A stretch of DNA of 64,000 bases, taken from Streptomyces sp. NBC_01276 (lineage in GTDB: Bacteria > Actinomycetota > Actinomycetes > Streptomycetales > Streptomycetaceae). This document shows, one piece after another, positions 1 to 10,957 of this stretch. How positions within the stretch are numbered: the stretch's first letter is position 1; the number at the start of each line of letters is the position of its first letter. The notes under the pieces were generated by a model, which saw only the letters and a program-made list of their open reading frames with translations, made no database searches and was not told the origin of the DNA. Where the stretch lies: assembly GCF_041435355.1 (NCBI RefSeq), contig NZ_CP108442.1, positions 1,116,001 through 1,180,000 on the forward strand. The letters are read 5' to 3'. The position numbers and the translations under genes are program-made.

Positions 1-51
1 CGCGGGCCCGGGTACGTACGTCACCTTCCCCCGCGCGTACAGGAGACCCTC

Positions 52-1467
52 GTGAGCGAGCACGACAGCACGCCCCGCACCCCCGCGGTGGCCCGCCGCG
101 GCTTCCTTGCCGGTGCGGCGGCCGTCGCGGCCTCGGCCGCCACCCCGGCCCTCGCCCGGGCGGCGACGCCCGCAGCCGGCGCCGCCGGAGCACGCCCCAA
201 CGTCCTGCTGATCGTCACCGACGACCAGCCCCGGCACACCGAATGGGCCATCCCGAAGACCGTCGACTGGCTCGGCGGCCAGGGCGTCACCTTCACCCAC
301 GGGCACTCCGCGACCCCGCTGTGCGCACCCTCGCGCTCCTCGGTGTTCTCCGGCCGCCACGCGCACCACCACGGCGTCCGCAACAACGCGGCCTCCCACA
401 GCCTCGACCAGTCCACCACCGTGCAGCGGTACCTCAAGGAGGCCGGCTACCGGACCGGGCTCTTCGGCAAATACCTCAACTCCTGGACCCTCGCGGACAA
501 TCCGCCGCACTTCGAGGAGTTCGCTCTCCTCCAGCCCGCCTACAACGACGCCCGCTGGAACGTGAACGGCACCGTCCAGCAGATCGACGGCTACACGACC
601 AACATCGTCCGCAACAAGACCCTCGCCTTCCTCGACAAGGCCGCCACCGACAGCCGCCCGTGGTTCGCCTACGTCACCCCGTACGCCTCGCACGCGCCCA
701 ACGTCCCCGCGCCCAGGTACGCCGAGACGCCCGTCCCCGCGTGGAACGGGCGCCCCTCCGTCCCCGAGGCCGACCGCTCCGACAAGCCGCCCTTCATCCA
801 GGACGCCACGGCCACCCTGGACGACGCCCGCGAGGTGCGCACCCGCCAGCTGCGCAGCCTGCTGTCCGTCGACGACGCGGTGCAGGCCATCCGCGACCGG
901 CTGGTGGCGCTGGGCCAGCTGGAGAACACCCTTGTCATCTTCACCGGGGACAACGGCTACACCTGGGCGGACCACGGCTGGCTGAAGAAGTCGGTCCCCT
1001 ACTCCCCCTCCCACGAGGTGCCGTTCTACCTGTCCTGGCCCGCCCGCGGGCTCGCCGCCGGCACCACCGACCACCGGATCGTCGCCAACATCGACATCGC
1101 CCCGACCATCCTCGAAGCGGCGGGCATCGGGCAGCCCGCAGGGCAGGACGGCCACTCGCTCCTCGGCGCCGCCGAGCGGGACCACCTGCTGGTCCAGTGG
1201 TGGAAGCAGGGCACCGGGGGTGGGGGACCCACGACCTGGGCCTCGTACGTCGCCAAGGACAAGCAATATACGGAGTACTACGACCTGCACACCGACGCGA
1301 GCGGAGCGGTCTCCGGCACCGGGCAGGTCTCCTTCCGCGAGTACTACGACCTGGTCGAGGACCCGTACCAGCTGAGGAACCTGCTGTACCAGGCCACCCC
1401 CGCGCAGGAACGGGCCCTCGGGATACCGGCGCTCGCCGCACGGCTGGCCGCCGACCGCACCGGCTGA
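52..1467 (+). CDS. Tat-exported sulfatase
   Basis: 471-aa type I sulfatase (alkaline phosphatase superfamily), hydrolysing sulfate esters outside the cell. Residues 15-16 are the twin Arg of a Tat signal (ARRGFL followed by an Ala-rich hydrophobic stretch and an ALA-type cleavage region near 33-36). Metal ligands D57/D58 lie in LLIVTDDQ. The active-site motif LCAPSRSS places Cys91 in the CxPSR context that is oxidised to formylglycine. FTGDNGY supplies further metal ligands. The GTG start follows AGGAG at a good distance. The maturation enzyme is the next gene, 30 bases downstream, so the protein is probably folded and activated in the cytoplasm before Tat export. The exact sulfated substrate cannot be read from sequence. 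Confidence 0.93.
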   Translation: MSEHDSTPRTPAVARRGFLAGAAAVAASAATPALARAATPAAGAAGARPNVLLIVTDDQPRHTEWAIPKTVDWLGGQGVTFTHGHSATPLCAPSRSSVFSGRHAHHHGVRNNAASHSLDQSTTVQRYLKEAGYRTGLFGKYLNSWTLADNPPHFEEFALLQPAYNDARWNVNGTVQQIDGYTTNIVRNKTLAFLDKAATDSRPWFAYVTPYASHAPNVPAPRYAETPVPAWNGRPSVPEADRSDKPPFIQDATATLDDAREVRTRQLRSLLSVDDAVQAIRDRLVALGQLENTLVIFTGDNGYTWADHGWLKKSVPYSPSHEVPFYLSWPARGLAAGTTDHRIVANIDIAPTILEAAGIGQPAGQDGHSLLGAAERDHLLVQWWKQGTGGGGPTTWASYVAKDKQYTEYYDLHTDASGAVSGTGQVSFREYYDLVEDPYQLRNLLYQATPAQERALGIPALAARLAADRTG

Positions 1468-1497
1468 TCCGCCCACCGGCCCCTCCGGGAGAGACCC

Positions 1498-2424
1498 ATG
1501 GCACCGAAGTCCTGCTGCGCGCCCGTACGCGGATCCGCCCCGCTCGCCCCGGCACCGGTCGCGCCGCCGCTCCCGCGGGCGGCTGACCCGGCGGCGGAGC
1601 GGGCCGTCCGGGACCTGCTGGACCTGCCGGGGGGCCGGTTCCTGATGGGTACCGAGGACCCGGACGGGTTCCCCGCGGACGGGGAGGGGCCGGTCCGGGA
1701 GGCGGTGGTCGGGGCGTTCCGCATCGCCCCGACCACCGTCACCAACGCCCGGTTCGCCTCCTTCGTGAAGGCCACCGGGCACGTCACGGAGGCGGAGTCC
1801 TTCGGCTTCAGCTTCGTCTTCGGCGGCTTCCTCGCCCCCACGGTCGCCGCCGCCTCACCGGCGGTCGCCGGGACTCCGTGGTGGCGGGCGGTCTCCGGCG
1901 CCGACTGGCGCCGTCCGGAGGGACCCGGTTCCTCTTCTCTGAGCACCCGCCAGAACCATCCCGTGGTGCACGTGTCCTGGAACGACGCGCAGGCGTACTG
2001 CGCCTGGTCCGGGACCCGGCTGCCCACGGAGGCCGAGTGGGAGTACGCGGCGCGGGGCGGGCTGGAGCAGCGCCGCTATCCCTGGGGCGACGAACTGCGG
2101 CCGGGCGGACGGTACATGTGCAACATCTGGAACGGGGACTTCCCCCGGCACAACACGCGCGCCGACGGCCACGCGGGCACGGCGCCCGCCCGGTCCTTCC
2201 GGCCCAACGGCTACGGGCTCTACCAGGCCGTGGGCAACGTGTGGGAATGGAGCGCGGACCGGTTCGGCGCGGACGGCCCCGAGCGGGCGATGCGCGGCGG
2301 CTCCCACATGTGCCACGACTCGTACTGCAACCGTTACCGGGTGGCCGCCCGCACCCGCAACACCCCGGACAGCTCGGCGGGCAACATCGGCTTCCGGGTG
2401 GCGGCCGGACCCCGCACCGGGTGA
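1498..2424 (+). CDS. Formylglycine-generating enzyme (FGE, SUMF1 family)
   Basis: 308-aa copper-dependent oxidase that converts the Cys of CxPSR in sulfatases to formylglycine. The family signature is seen throughout: [10 protein letters not shown] near the N-terminus, [32 protein letters not shown] and [11 protein letters not shown]. The C-terminal pair Cys272 and Cys277 (CHDSYC) has the spacing and numbering of the catalytic pair known from the Streptomyces coelicolor enzyme. No signal peptide, so cytoplasmic. SD-like GGGAGAG precedes ATG. Co-transcription with the sulfatase at 52-1467 identifies that protein as its client. Confidence 0.95.
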   Translation: MAPKSCCAPVRGSAPLAPAPVAPPLPRAADPAAERAVRDLLDLPGGRFLMGTEDPDGFPADGEGPVREAVVGAFRIAPTTVTNARFASFVKATGHVTEAESFGFSFVFGGFLAPTVAAASPAVAGTPWWRAVSGADWRRPEGPGSSSLSTRQNHPVVHVSWNDAQAYCAWSGTRLPTEAEWEYAARGGLEQRRYPWGDELRPGGRYMCNIWNGDFPRHNTRADGHAGTAPARSFRPNGYGLYQAVGNVWEWSADRFGADGPERAMRGGSHMCHDSYCNRYRVAARTRNTPDSSAGNIGFRVAAGPRTG

Positions 2425-2444
2425 TGCGGGGCGGGTGGGGCCGG

Positions 2445-2990
2445 TCAGCGCTGCCAGTCGGCCGGCTTCCACTCGGCGGCCGGCAGTCCGAGGATCACCT
2501 CGTCGAGGAACTCCCCCATCACCCAGGCCGATCCGCGCAGGGTTCCCTCCAGGGCGAAGCCCGCCCGGCGGGCCGCGGCGATCATGGGGGCGTTGTCCGC
2601 GAGGGTCTCCAGCTGGAGGCGGCGCAGCCCGCGCACGGTGAACCCGTAGAAGCAGAGCAGCTGGACCACCTCGGCGCCGAAGCCGCGGCCCCGGAAGGCG
2701 GGACGCAGCGACAGGCCGAGGTGGGCGTTGCGGTTGTGGGTGTCGATGCCCCACAGCAGGGCCTCGCCGGCCAGTTCGCCGGAGGTCCGGTCGACCACGG
2801 AGAAGAAGGCCTCGCCGCCGCCCGGTGCCCCCGGCTCGTACGGGGAGTGGCCGCCGGCGGCGGCGATCGGGGCCCAGGGCCGGGTGTCGGCGCGCGAGCG
2901 CGTGGCGACGTCGTCGTAGAGCTCGGCGTGGAGCACGGGCACGTCTTCGGGGAGCCGGGCGCGCAGCCCGGTCGATTGTCCTTGGATCAC
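2445..2990 (-). CDS. GNAT N-acetyltransferase, RimJ/RimL type
   Basis: 181-aa single-domain GNAT. GLSLRPAFRGRGFGAEVV is the acetyl-CoA binding motif A (RGRGFG), and RLQLETLADNAPMIAAARRAGFALEG is the downstream motif B typical of RimJ/RimL-like proteins that acetylate amino groups of proteins or small molecules. GTG start, with GGAAG five bases upstream. It converges on the FGE gene (20-base gap). Substrate unknown. Confidence 0.88.
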   Translation of the reverse strand: MIQGQSTGLRARLPEDVPVLHAELYDDVATRSRADTRPWAPIAAAGGHSPYEPGAPGGGEAFFSVVDRTSGELAGEALLWGIDTHNRNAHLGLSLRPAFRGRGFGAEVVQLLCFYGFTVRGLRRLQLETLADNAPMIAAARRAGFALEGTLRGSAWVMGEFLDEVILGLPAAEWKPADWQR

Positions 2991-3020
2991 GGGGACTTCC
3001 TACGCCCTGCCCCGGGCCCG

Positions 3021-3080
3021 GCACAACCGGCTTTCCGCCCGGCGGGCGCGGCACGACCGGCTTGCCGCCCTCCGGGCGCG
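3021..3080. repeat. 30-bp direct tandem duplication
   Basis: Two adjacent 30-bp units (3021-3050 and 3051-3080), both beginning gcac and ending gggcgcg, differ at about four positions. They sit in the 157-base gap between the GNAT start and the icd terminator. No coding frame is supported here. Confidence 0.7.
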
Positions 3081-3092
3081 GCCCGGACACGG

Positions 3093-3130
3093 CTGCGCCC
3101 CGGCCGGGCACGAGGCCGGCCGGGGCGCAG
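3093..3130 (-). terminator. Terminator of icd
   Basis: A perfect 15-bp GC inverted repeat (3093-3107 with 3116-3130) with an 8-base loop lies 17 bases after the icd stop on the minus strand. No U-tract, as usual in Streptomyces. Confidence 0.75.
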
Positions 3131-3147
3131 TCGCGGAGCGCGGGGCG

Positions 3148-5427
<2,280 letters not shown>

Positions 5428-5510
5428 CTCGTGATCGGGCCTGTCTGGACAGCCCCCTGCCGCAAGCGTGACGAGACGCGTGTCACCCCGGCGGGCCCGG
5501 GGCGCGCGAA

Positions 5511-5550
5511 AGGCGTCGCCCCCCGCCGTCAGTGGCGGGGGGCGACGCCT
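5511..5550 (-). terminator. Strong hairpin terminator after the DUF805 gene
   Basis: Perfect 17-bp stem (5511-5527 with 5534-5550) and 6-base loop, 11 bases after the DUF805 stop on the minus strand. It separates that gene from icd. Confidence 0.85.
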
Positions 5551-5561
5551 CCGGGCGGTGC

Positions 5562-5915
5562 CTAGGCCCGTATCTCCTTGGGGTTCTGGCCGTACTCGTT
5601 GGCTCCGGGGTGACCCTCGGTGGCCATCAGGACCAGGATCCAGACCCAGCCGACGAACGGGATGAAGCTCACCAGGTACCACCATCCGGACTTTCCGGTG
5701 TCGTGCAGGCGGCGCACCGAGAGGCCGAGGGACGGCAGGAGGACGGCGAGCGTGTAGATCCAGCCGAGGACCGGGTAGGTGCCGAGCACGAAGTCGAGCA
5801 CCGTGAGGACGATCACGATCGGGATGTTCCAGAGGACGAACATCCAGTATTCCTGGCGCCGGGCACGGCCGGCGAAGTCCACGTACCGCTTGATGACGTC
5901 GAGGTAGTAGTTCAC
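5562..5915 (-). CDS. DUF805 integral membrane protein
   Basis: 117-aa DUF805 protein. The N-terminal FAGRARRQEYWMF motif and the RRLHDTGKSGWWYLVSFIPFVGWVW segment are the family hallmarks, and about four hydrophobic helices are seen. Function of the family is unknown. GTG start with AGGGGGG seven bases upstream. Transcribed alone, ending in a strong hairpin. Upstream 5916-6137 is non-coding and carries the epimerase promoter in the opposite direction. Confidence 0.9.
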   Translation of the reverse strand: MNYYLDVIKRYVDFAGRARRQEYWMFVLWNIPIVIVLTVLDFVLGTYPVLGWIYTLAVLLPSLGLSVRRLHDTGKSGWWYLVSFIPFVGWVWILVLMATEGHPGANEYGQNPKEIRA

Positions 5916-6070
5916 GAGTCCCCCCTGAGGACGGAACCTGCGGCCCTCCCCGTCGAATGGGCCGGGCCGGACTTATGCCCTCCTTACGGCACTCCCAAGC
6001 CACCTCGAACCACCTGAATATGGCCAGTCTCCCTGGTTTCAGGAGCAGTTGACCAGCAGCGGGACAGGAG

Positions 6071-6087
6071 TGACGAAACCCTTACGG
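6071..6087. promoter_or_regulatory. Possible operator of the glycosylation module (weak copy)
   Basis: TGACGAAACCCTTACGG holds both halves (ACGAAA and CTTACG) of the exact 17-bp element found at 10896 and 17336, but in rearranged order. It is centred about 59 bases before the predicted leaderless start of the epimerase, close to where the element sits in the other promoters. Confidence 0.35.
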
Positions 6088-6124
6088 AGGGGCGCGCCGA
6101 GCCCCGTCCGGCCGGACGGCTCCG

Positions 6125-6138
6125 TAGCGTCGGGTCCA
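6125..6138 (+). promoter_or_regulatory. Predicted -10 box, leaderless epimerase promoter
   Basis: TAGCGT (6125-6130) ends 7 bases before the ATG, and there is no Shine-Dalgarno sequence between them. Transcription would therefore start at or next to the start codon. Confidence 0.45.
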
Positions 6139-7208
6139 TGCGCGTACTCGTCACCGGAGGAGCCGGCTTCATCGGCTCGCACATCGTCACCGCCCTGCGC
6201 CGGCACGGCCACGACCCCGTCGTCCTCGACTCCCTGCTCCCCGCCGCCCACACGGACCCGCCCCCGCTGCCGGACACCGGGTTCCTGCGGGGGGACGTAC
6301 GGGACGCCGAGGCGGTGCGGGCCGCCCTGAGCGGGGTGGACGCCGTCTGCCACCAGGCCGCGATGGTCGGCCTCGGCACGGGCTTCGCCGACGCCCCCGC
6401 GTACGTGTCCGCCAACGACCTCGGCACGGCGGTCCTGTTGGCCGAGACGGCGCGCGCCGGGATCCGCGGACTCGTCCTGGCCGGATCCATGGTGGTCTAC
6501 GGGGAGGGCCGGTACGCGTGCCCGCGCCACGGGGTGGTGCGCCCGGGACCCCGCCGCGCGGCCGACCTGGACGCGGGCCGCTTCGAACCGCTGTGCCCCG
6601 CGTGCGGCGCGGAGCTCACCCCGGGCCTGGTCGCCGAGGAGGCCCCGGCCGACCCCCGGAACGTCTACGCCACCACGAAGCTGGCCCAGGAGCACCTGGC
6701 GGCCGCGTGGGCCCGCGACACGGACGGCCGGGCGGTGTCGTTGCGCTACCACAACGTGTACGGCCCGGGGATGCCCCGTGACACCCCCTACGCGGGGGTG
6801 GCCTCGTTCTTCCGCTCCGCGCTCGCCCGGGGCGAGGCCCCGCGGGTCTTCGAGGACGGTGGCCAGCGGCGGGACTTCGTCCACGTCACGGACGTGGCGC
6901 AGGCGAACGTGGCGGCCCTGGAAGCCCTGGAGTCCCCCGGCACCCTCCCGGCCGGCCTGTGCACCCCGTACAACACGGGCAGCGGGGACCCCCGCACGAT
7001 CGGCGAGATGGCCTCGGCCCTGGCCACCGCCCACGGCGGGCCCGCCCCGGTGGTCACCGGCGAGTACCGGCTGGGCGACGTCCGCCACATCACGGCCGAC
7101 TCCGCCCGGCTGCGCCGGGACCTGGGCTGGCTCCCCCGCACCCCCTTCGCCGACGGCATGGCGGAGCTGGCCGCCTCCCCCCAGCGCCCCTCGGCCGCCG
7201 CCGTCTGA
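6138..7208 (+). CDS. NAD-dependent epimerase/dehydratase with Cys-rich insert
   Basis: 356-aa extended SDR acting on nucleotide sugars. It has the Rossmann motif TGGAGFIGSH (residues 6-15), catalytic S117 and the Y177xxxK181 pair, and downstream substrate-domain motifs (RYHNVYGPGMPRDTPY, GGQRRDFVHVTDVAQAN). Odd feature: between the serine and the YxxxK motif lies a segment with C128xxH131 and C153xxC156, which looks like a small zinc-binding ribbon and is absent from classical GalE/RmlB. It heads the gene group with GT2, DUF2064, methyltransferase and molybdoenzyme genes. ATG at 6138 fits the family N-terminus and appears leaderless. Sugar substrate unknown. Confidence 0.9.
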   Translation: MRVLVTGGAGFIGSHIVTALRRHGHDPVVLDSLLPAAHTDPPPLPDTGFLRGDVRDAEAVRAALSGVDAVCHQAAMVGLGTGFADAPAYVSANDLGTAVLLAETARAGIRGLVLAGSMVVYGEGRYACPRHGVVRPGPRRAADLDAGRFEPLCPACGAELTPGLVAEEAPADPRNVYATTKLAQEHLAAAWARDTDGRAVSLRYHNVYGPGMPRDTPYAGVASFFRSALARGEAPRVFEDGGQRRDFVHVTDVAQANVAALEALESPGTLPAGLCTPYNTGSGDPRTIGEMASALATAHGGPAPVVTGEYRLGDVRHITADSARLRRDLGWLPRTPFADGMAELAASPQRPSAAAV

Positions 7209-7338
7209 GGCCGACGGCCCCGAGGGGCCCGCCGGGTGCCCGATAGGCCCACCGGTCTGCCCCCGGGTCCCTGGTGGGCCGCCGGCCTCCGTGCGAGGTT
7301 GGTCCGGATCGACCGGACTCCCTTCCGAAGGAGCGCGC

Positions 7339-8859
7339 GTGGCCCCGATACGGGACGAAGACCGGAAAGCCGACGGCGGGCGCGCGCCCGGACGCACGCG
7401 CGCCCCTTCCGCGGCGCCGCCCGCCCACGGACTCGTGGGTCTCCAGGGCGGGCCCGGGAACGCCGCCGTCGTCCAGATGCTGCGGCGGGCCGGACACGCG
7501 TGGGCCCAGGACCGGCACCGGCACGGTCCCGGTTGCTCGCACCCGTCGCAGGGCGCCCCGTCACCGGGCCCCTCGGTACAGCGGTCCGCGGACGGCCGTG
7601 GCGACGGGGAGCGGCACGAGGGCGGCGAGGACCGCGGTCACGGCGCCGCGACGGATACCGGACCGGCCGGCCTGCGGGCCCTGCTCGACGCCGCCAGGGC
7701 CACCCCGGGCCGCGCCCTTCCCCCGTCGCTGCTCGCGGAAGCGGGGCCGTTCTTCCGGAACGACCGGCTGTCCGCCGGCCGCTTCCACGACGACCCCGTG
7801 TCGCAGCGGGCCGTCGAGGCCATGGGCGCCCGGGCCATGACGATCGGCGAGCACATCTTCGCTCCCCCCGGGGCCCTCGGGGACAAGGCGCTCATCGGCC
7901 ATGAACTCAGCCACCTCAGCGAGAACCTCAACGGTGTGCGCGAGAGCGGCGTCAGCGGGGGCGACGGAACGACCGTCACCGACCCCGGCCAGCCGTCCGA
8001 ACTGATGGCGGGGGCCGACGGAGCCGCCTTCGCCGCGGGAACGGGGACCGCCCCTTCCGTCCTCCGACGAGCGAGCACGGGGCACGCGGGAACCGGTGGC
8101 ACCGGGCGGAGCGGCCAGGCCGTCCAGAGGGCCCGGCACGGTTCGTCGTCGACCTCGGCGGGCCGCCAGTCCCAGCGGCGTCAGCGTGTGCGGGTCGGGG
8201 ACCTGCGGCACGCCGAATACCTCGTGCGGCCCGACTGGGGGCCCACGCTCGGCAACCGTGGCGGTGGCAGCTGGGCGAACGCGGTCCTGGGGCCGCTCAG
8301 CCTGCAGAACGTGCGCTCCAATTCCAACGCCCGGCTCCCCCCGGCCATCGACGACGCCCGGGCGGCGTATCCGCACCTGACGTTCATCGCGGGGCACCTG
8401 CTCAACGAGTGTTTCGGCGGACCGGGCCAGCGGTCGAAGAACCTCACCATCCTGCTCTCCGGCGCGAACGGCGCCCACAAGGGCTACGACGATCCCCTCA
8501 AGAACGCGGTGGACGACATGCGGCGCGTCTACACGTTGCTCTCCGATCTCTACCTTCCCATCGACACCCTCAGGTTCGGTGTCGAAACGACGGTCACCGC
8601 CTCCGCGTCACAGGGTTACGCGTGGTCCGAAACGGACTATCCCCAGAAGTACATATCCGAATACCTGCACTGCGTGGCCCGGATCCACGGCGGCGAACAG
8701 GTATGGGACTGGATAGAGCAGGCAGAGGAGCAGGACCCCGGCAACCGGGATTGGGCGCAGGTCGCCGCGTACCTGCGCCGGGTGGAGGACTGGGTGGACC
8801 AGGCGAACCGGCACCAGATCATCACCAACACCCCCGGTGGCGCCCTCCTGGCGCTCTAG
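7339..8859 (+). CDS. DUF4157 (eCIS core) protein with nuclease-like C-terminus
   Basis: 506-aa protein, possibly an effector or processing factor associated with extracellular contractile injection systems. Residues about 34-48 (LQGGPGNAAVVQML) are the N-terminal signature of such proteins. Residues 113-196 match DUF4157, including MTIGEHIFAPPGAL and the zinc-protease motif H188ELSH192. Linkers at 80-95 and 238-268 carry repeated VQR/LRR dipeptide sites. Residues 352-380 (GHLLNE, GGPG, KNLTILL, GANGAH) resemble the His-Asn nuclease-fold toxin ends seen in this family. GTG start chosen for AAGGAG five bases upstream. No eCIS structural genes are nearby, and it lies as a single-gene insertion between the epimerase and the kinase. 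Confidence 0.8.
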   Translation: MAPIRDEDRKADGGRAPGRTRAPSAAPPAHGLVGLQGGPGNAAVVQMLRRAGHAWAQDRHRHGPGCSHPSQGAPSPGPSVQRSADGRGDGERHEGGEDRGHGAATDTGPAGLRALLDAARATPGRALPPSLLAEAGPFFRNDRLSAGRFHDDPVSQRAVEAMGARAMTIGEHIFAPPGALGDKALIGHELSHLSENLNGVRESGVSGGDGTTVTDPGQPSELMAGADGAAFAAGTGTAPSVLRRASTGHAGTGGTGRSGQAVQRARHGSSSTSAGRQSQRRQRVRVGDLRHAEYLVRPDWGPTLGNRGGGSWANAVLGPLSLQNVRSNSNARLPPAIDDARAAYPHLTFIAGHLLNECFGGPGQRSKNLTILLSGANGAHKGYDDPLKNAVDDMRRVYTLLSDLYLPIDTLRFGVETTVTASASQGYAWSETDYPQKYISEYLHCVARIHGGEQVWDWIEQAEEQDPGNRDWAQVAAYLRRVEDWVDQANRHQIITNTPGGALLAL

Positions 8860-8872
8860 GCCCGACGCCACG

Positions 8873-8906
8873 CCGCTGCCCCGTCGCCCCGTCGGTGGGG
8901 CAGCGG
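8873..8906. terminator. Bidirectional hairpin terminator
   Basis: 10-bp stem (8873-8882 with 8897-8906) around a GC-rich loop that can itself pair, in the gap between the convergent DUF4157 and histidine kinase genes. Confidence 0.65.
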
Positions 8907-8924
8907 GGTGGCGGGGCGGCGGGG

Positions 8925-10100
8925 TCAGGACGCCGCGGAGCCCACCGGCAGCGTCACCTCGAAGCGGCAGCCGCCGGGGACGTTGTGGACGGCGGTGCGG
9001 CCGGCGTGGGCCTCCACGATGCCCCGTACGATCGCCAGCCCCAGCCCGGCCCCGGCCCCCGCCGGGCGCCCGGCCGCCGAGGCCCCCGCGCCCGTGTCCG
9101 CCGCGGGCACCGGCGTGCGCGCCGCCGCCCCCCGCCAGCCCGTGTCGAACACCCTCGGCAGGTCCTCCGCCGGGATCCCCCCGCAGCCGTCGGTCACCGA
9201 CAGCACCACGACCCCGCCGTCCGCCCCGGTATCGGCCGCGATGGCGACCGTACCGTCGGCCGGCGTGTGCCGGATCGCGTTGACCAGCAGGTTCGCCAGG
9301 ACCCGGGACATCTCCTTGGCGTCGACCTCCACCGGGACCCGCTCCACCTGCTCCCCCACCAGCCGGACCCCGTGCTCCCGCGCCAGCGGGTCGACCCCGG
9401 ACAACGCCTCCGCGACGAGGTCGTACAGCGACATCCGGCTCGGGCTCAGCGCCAGCGCCCCCGCGTGGATGCGCGACAGCTCGAACAGGTCCCCGACCAT
9501 CGTGTTGAGCCGCTCCACCTCGGTGCGGATCTGCCGGTGGTAGCGGCCGGGATCGGCGGCCATGCCGTCCTCCAGTGCCTCCGACATCGCCCGCAGCCCG
9601 GCCAGCGGGGTCCGCAGGTCGTGCGAGATCCAGGCGACCAGCTCCCGCCGCGAGGCCTCCAGAGCCCGCTCCCGCTCCCGCGAGGCGGCCAGCCGGTCGC
9701 TGGTCGCCGCGAGCTCCCGGGACAGCGCGTCCAGTTCGGCGGTGGTCTGCCCCGGCGGCGCGGCGAACCGGCCGCCGTCACCGAAGTCCCGCGCGGCCAG
9801 GGAGAGTTCCCGGCTCCGGGCCACCACCCACCGGCCCAGCAGCAGCGCGGTGGCCAGCGAGACCACCGCCGCCATCGCCACCACCAGGGTGACCACGCCG
9901 AGGTCGTGCGGGGACAGGAACATGGCCTCGGCCACGGCCAGCGTCCCGGCCAGCATGGCGGTGACCGTCACCCCGGCGATCACCGCGAGGGAGACGGCGA
10001 CCGAGCGGCGTCGCACGAGGCGCAGCACCCCCGCCCCCAGCACCCCCGCGCACGCGGCCCCGCCGAGCGCGAACAGCGCGATGAGCAGCACGTCCTTCAC
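8925..10100 (-). CDS. Two-component sensor histidine kinase
   Basis: 391-aa membrane sensor: several hydrophobic helices within residues 4-90, with little extracytoplasmic loop, a HAMP-like linker, HisKA motif WISHDLRTPL with phospho-acceptor H160, and HATPase_c with N-box NLLVNAIRHTPADG, G1 DGCGGI and G2 GAGLGLAIV. GTG start overlaps the regulator stop by 4 bases (GTGA), so translation is coupled. The near-absence of a sensor loop suggests that it senses a membrane event. It lies inside the glycosylation/redox module, whose promoters share an operator. Confidence 0.93.
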   Translation of the reverse strand: MKDVLLIALFALGGAACAGVLGAGVLRLVRRRSVAVSLAVIAGVTVTAMLAGTLAVAEAMFLSPHDLGVVTLVVAMAAVVSLATALLLGRWVVARSRELSLAARDFGDGGRFAAPPGQTTAELDALSRELAATSDRLAASRERERALEASRRELVAWISHDLRTPLAGLRAMSEALEDGMAADPGRYHRQIRTEVERLNTMVGDLFELSRIHAGALALSPSRMSLYDLVAEALSGVDPLAREHGVRLVGEQVERVPVEVDAKEMSRVLANLLVNAIRHTPADGTVAIAADTGADGGVVVLSVTDGCGGIPAEDLPRVFDTGWRGAAARTPVPAADTGAGASAAGRPAGAGAGLGLAIVRGIVEAHAGRTAVHNVPGGCRFEVTLPVGSAAS

Positions 10101-10834
10101 GCCGCCACCGCCCCGCCGGGCTCGAAGCGGTAGCCGACGCCCCACACCGTCTGGATCAGCCTCGGGCTCCCCGGATCCTCCTCGATCTTGGCGCGCAGTC
10201 TGCGTACGTGCACGGTCACCGTCGACAGGTCCCCGAAGTCCCAGCCCCACACCTCGCGCATCAGCTCCTCCCGCCCGTGCGCCCGTCCGGGATGCCGAAG
10301 GAAGTGCGCGAGGAGGTCGAACTCCCGCAGGGTGAGGGCGAGTTCCGCTCCGCCGCGGGTGGCCCGGTGCGTCGCGGGGTCGAGCGAGAGCCCGGCACCG
10401 GTCAGCGGCGCGGGCACGGCGGCGGCGGCCGCGGCCCGGCTGCGCCGCAGGACGGAGGTGACCCGCAGGACCAGCTCGCGCGGGCTGAACGGCTTGGTGA
10501 CGTAGTCGTCCGCGCCGACCTCCAGGCCGGTGATCCGGTCGTCCTCGTCGCCCCGCGCGGTCAGCATGATCACGGGTACGGGTCCGCTCGCGCGCAGCCG
10601 CCGGCACACCTCCAGCCCGTCGATCCCGGGCAGCATCAGGTCGAGGACGACCAGGTCCGGGCGGGCCCGTCCGGCGGCTTCGAGGGCGCCGGGGCCGTCG
10701 CCCGCCTCCTCCACGGCGAACCCGGCCCGCCGCAGGTAACCGGCGACGACCTCGGAGACGGTCGGGTCGTCGTCGACGACGAGGATCCGCGCGGGCGCCG
10801 TTTCGCGCGGGGACGCCTCTTCCATGCTGTTCAT
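10097..10834 (-). CDS. OmpR-family response regulator
   Basis: 245-aa regulator. The receiver has acidic residues D21-D23, phospho-acceptor D65 (LVVLDLMLPGIDG) and a KPFS switch motif. The C-terminal winged helix contains REFDLLAHFLRHPG and TVTVHVRRLRAKIEEDP. ATG at 10834 is preceded by GGAGG at 7 bases. Overlaps the kinase start. Likely controls this module: the 17-bp element at 10896-10912 lies 62 bases upstream of this start and is repeated exactly at the molybdoenzyme/GT87 divergent promoter. Confidence 0.93.
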   Translation of the reverse strand: MNSMEEASPRETAPARILVVDDDPTVSEVVAGYLRRAGFAVEEAGDGPGALEAAGRARPDLVVLDLMLPGIDGLEVCRRLRASGPVPVIMLTARGDEDDRITGLEVGADDYVTKPFSPRELVLRVTSVLRRSRAAAAAAVPAPLTGAGLSLDPATHRATRGGAELALTLREFDLLAHFLRHPGRAHGREELMREVWGWDFGDLSTVTVHVRRLRAKIEEDPGSPRLIQTVWGVGYRFEPGGAVAA

Positions 10835-10895
10835 GCCCCCAGCCTCCCATCCGGCGCCCGCCACCGGACCCCGGCCCGGGACCCCCGGGGGTGAC

Positions 10896-10912
10896 GTCCG
10901 CGTTTCGTAAGG
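10896..10912 (+). promoter_or_regulatory. Shared 17-bp operator, copy 1
   Basis: GTCCGCGTTTCGTAAGG lies in the divergent region between the response regulator and the GT2 operon. The identical 17 bases occur in inverse orientation at 17336-17352. The element is centred about 53 bases before the predicted GT2 transcription start. Confidence 0.65.
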
Positions 10913-10944
10913 AGCGCGGGACCCCGTTCGGGGCCCGGCGTTCC

Positions 10945-10957
10945 TACGGTGAGGACG
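10945..10957 (+). promoter_or_regulatory. Predicted -10 box, leaderless GT2 promoter
   Basis: TACGGT (10945-10950) is 6 bases from the GTG at 10957. The only purine-rich stretch (GAGGA) touches the start codon, so an SD-led start there is unlikely. The gap between operator and -10 is 32 bases, the same as for the molybdoenzyme. Confidence 0.5.

Noticed and set aside
8925..10834. Assignment of the two-component pair to the known CutRS system.
   Set aside because: Sequence alone does not show a diagnostic feature; the kinase has almost no extracytoplasmic loop, so I left it unnamed.
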